From contig MHXM01000129.1 in assembly GCA_001825565.1 (NCBI GenBank), positions 1 through 15,044 of the forward strand: a stretch of 15,044 nucleotides of DNA, read 5' to 3'. The DNA comes from Desulfuromonadaceae bacterium GWC2_58_13. Lineage in GTDB: Bacteria; Desulfobacterota; Desulfuromonadia; Desulfuromonadales; Trichloromonadaceae. Below, piece by piece: positions 14,414 through 15,044 of this stretch. The stretch's first letter is position 1. Each line of letters starts with the position of its first letter. The position numbers and the translations under genes are program-made. The notes below the pieces were generated by a model that was not told where the DNA came from, did not search any database, and saw nothing but the letters and a program-made list of their open reading frames with translations.

Positions 14414-15044
14414 ATGCCACCCGAATCCTTTCGTTACCAGCAGGTCGGACAACATATCCTGGCGATGATCGACGCGACCGCCCTGGTTCCCGGCCAACGC
14501 CTGCCGTCGCTTCGGCTCCTGAGCCGGCAGCTGCGGGTGAGTATCGCCACCGTTTCCCAGGCCTATCTCGAACTGGAAAAACAGGGGATCATCGAGGCCC
14601 GCACCCGTTCCGGTTTTTTTGTCCGGATGCCCCTCAAATCCCTGCCGAAGCCCGGACCGGTGAGCCGTCCCGAGCTCGCGCCGATGGTCGGCAACCGCAG
14701 CCACCTGATCCAGACCGTGCTCGAAGCGGTCGGCCACAACGACCTGCTCCCGTTCGGAGTCACCGGCGCCGCTCCCCAGCTCTTGCCCGGACGGCAACTG
14801 GCCCACTTGTTGGCGGCCGAATGTCGTCGGACTCCGGATCAGGTGTTGGCCTACGAGCAGATCGCCGGCAACCTCGATCTGCGGCGGCAGGTGGCTGTGT
14901 ACCTGATGCATCGCGGCATTAACGCCGCCCCCGACGATATCCTCATCACCAACGGCGCCATGGAGGCTCTTTACATCGCCGTGCGCATGCTCACCCGCCC
15001 CGGCGACAACGTGCTGGTTCAGTCCCCGACCTATTATTGCTTTT
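14414..15044 (+). CDS. MocR-type regulator: GntR winged helix fused to aminotransferase-like domain, 3' truncated by window edge
   Basis: PLP-binding transcription factor of the GntR/MocR family. 210 codons are visible and the frame is still open at the window end; family members are about 450-480 residues. Residues 1-73 form the winged helix: PGQRLPSLRLLSRQL (26-40), then VSIATVSQAYLELEKQGII (42-60) and SGFFV (66-70). After a linker the fold type I aminotransferase domain begins: LAYEQIAGNLDLRRQVAVYL (145-164), ITNGAMEALYIAVRML (178-193), RPGDNVLVQSPTYY (195-208). The PLP lysine lies beyond the window. GGGAG at 14400-14404 supports the ATG at 14414; an ATG at 14380 is in another frame and lies in the promoter. 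Its effector and targets are unknown; the divergent small membrane protein and metY copy 2 are the nearest candidates. Confidence 0.9.
   Translation, partial: MPPESFRYQQVGQHILAMIDATALVPGQRLPSLRLLSRQLRVSIATVSQAYLELEKQGIIEARTRSGFFVRMPLKSLPKPGPVSRPELAPMVGNRSHLIQTVLEAVGHNDLLPFGVTGAAPQLLPGRQLAHLLAAECRRTPDQVLAYEQIAGNLDLRRQVAVYLMHRGINAAPDDILITNGAMEALYIAVRMLTRPGDNVLVQSPTYYCF

Noticed and set aside
14380..14922. Plus-strand ORF starting at 14380 over the regulator gene
   Set aside because: It is in a different frame from the GntR/MocR protein, lacks a ribosome binding site and yields an Arg/Pro-rich, domain-free product.

Overview
The window is GC-rich, densely packed DNA from a Gram-negative bacterium. 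The gene order fabF-rpiB-glyA-dCMP deaminase-nrdR-ribD-ribE-ribBA-ribH-nusB, a LpxL-type lipid A acyltransferase, and the tight gene junctions suggest a Desulfuromonadales/Geobacter-like member of the former Deltaproteobacteria. This taxon is an inference from synteny and protein style; no rRNA is present to confirm it. Nearly all of the window is chromosomal core metabolism. I see no insertion sequence, phage gene, CRISPR array, tRNA or rRNA, and no gene-free stretch longer than about 200 bases.

Plus strand, 1-9713. The window opens inside fabF (fatty acid elongation), which overlaps rpiB (pentose phosphate pathway) by one base. A strong intrinsic terminator follows. A second run then starts with glyA (serine/glycine and one-carbon units), followed directly by a ComEB-like dCMP deaminase (dUMP supply) and nrdR (repressor of ribonucleotide reductase genes). 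A complete riboflavin set comes next: ribD, ribE, ribBA and ribH together cover every dedicated step from GTP and ribulose 5-phosphate to riboflavin, except the unassigned dephosphorylation step. nusB, a short protein resembling only the N-terminal domain of M17 leucyl aminopeptidases, and hom (homoserine dehydrogenase with an ACT domain) close the run. The E. coli nrdR-ribD-ribH-nusB order is recognisable, with ribE and ribBA inserted. A near-perfect inverted repeat with a UUCG loop separates this block from the convergent minus-strand genes.

Minus strand, 14294 down to 9784. Read in transcription order this holds a 58-residue single-pass membrane protein, two tandem but clearly different MetY-type O-acetylhomoserine sulfhydrylases, an LpxL/HtrB-family lysophospholipid acyltransferase, and trmL (tRNA wobble 2'-O-methylation). 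Each metY has its own strong ribosome binding site, a promoter candidate and a downstream terminator, so they look separately transcribed. Together with hom across the terminator, they place two steps of methionine/homocysteine synthesis close together.

Right end. Divergent from the small membrane protein, and running off the window, is a MocR-type regulator (GntR winged helix fused to an aminotransferase-like domain). Its promoter candidate overlaps a short inverted repeat.

I found no convincing novel multi-gene system. The items most worth a second look are the M17 N-domain-only protein, the MocR/small-membrane-protein divergent pair, the paired divergent MetY enzymes, the Gln at a metal-ligand position of the RibB domain, and a palindrome that may be a dispersed repeat.
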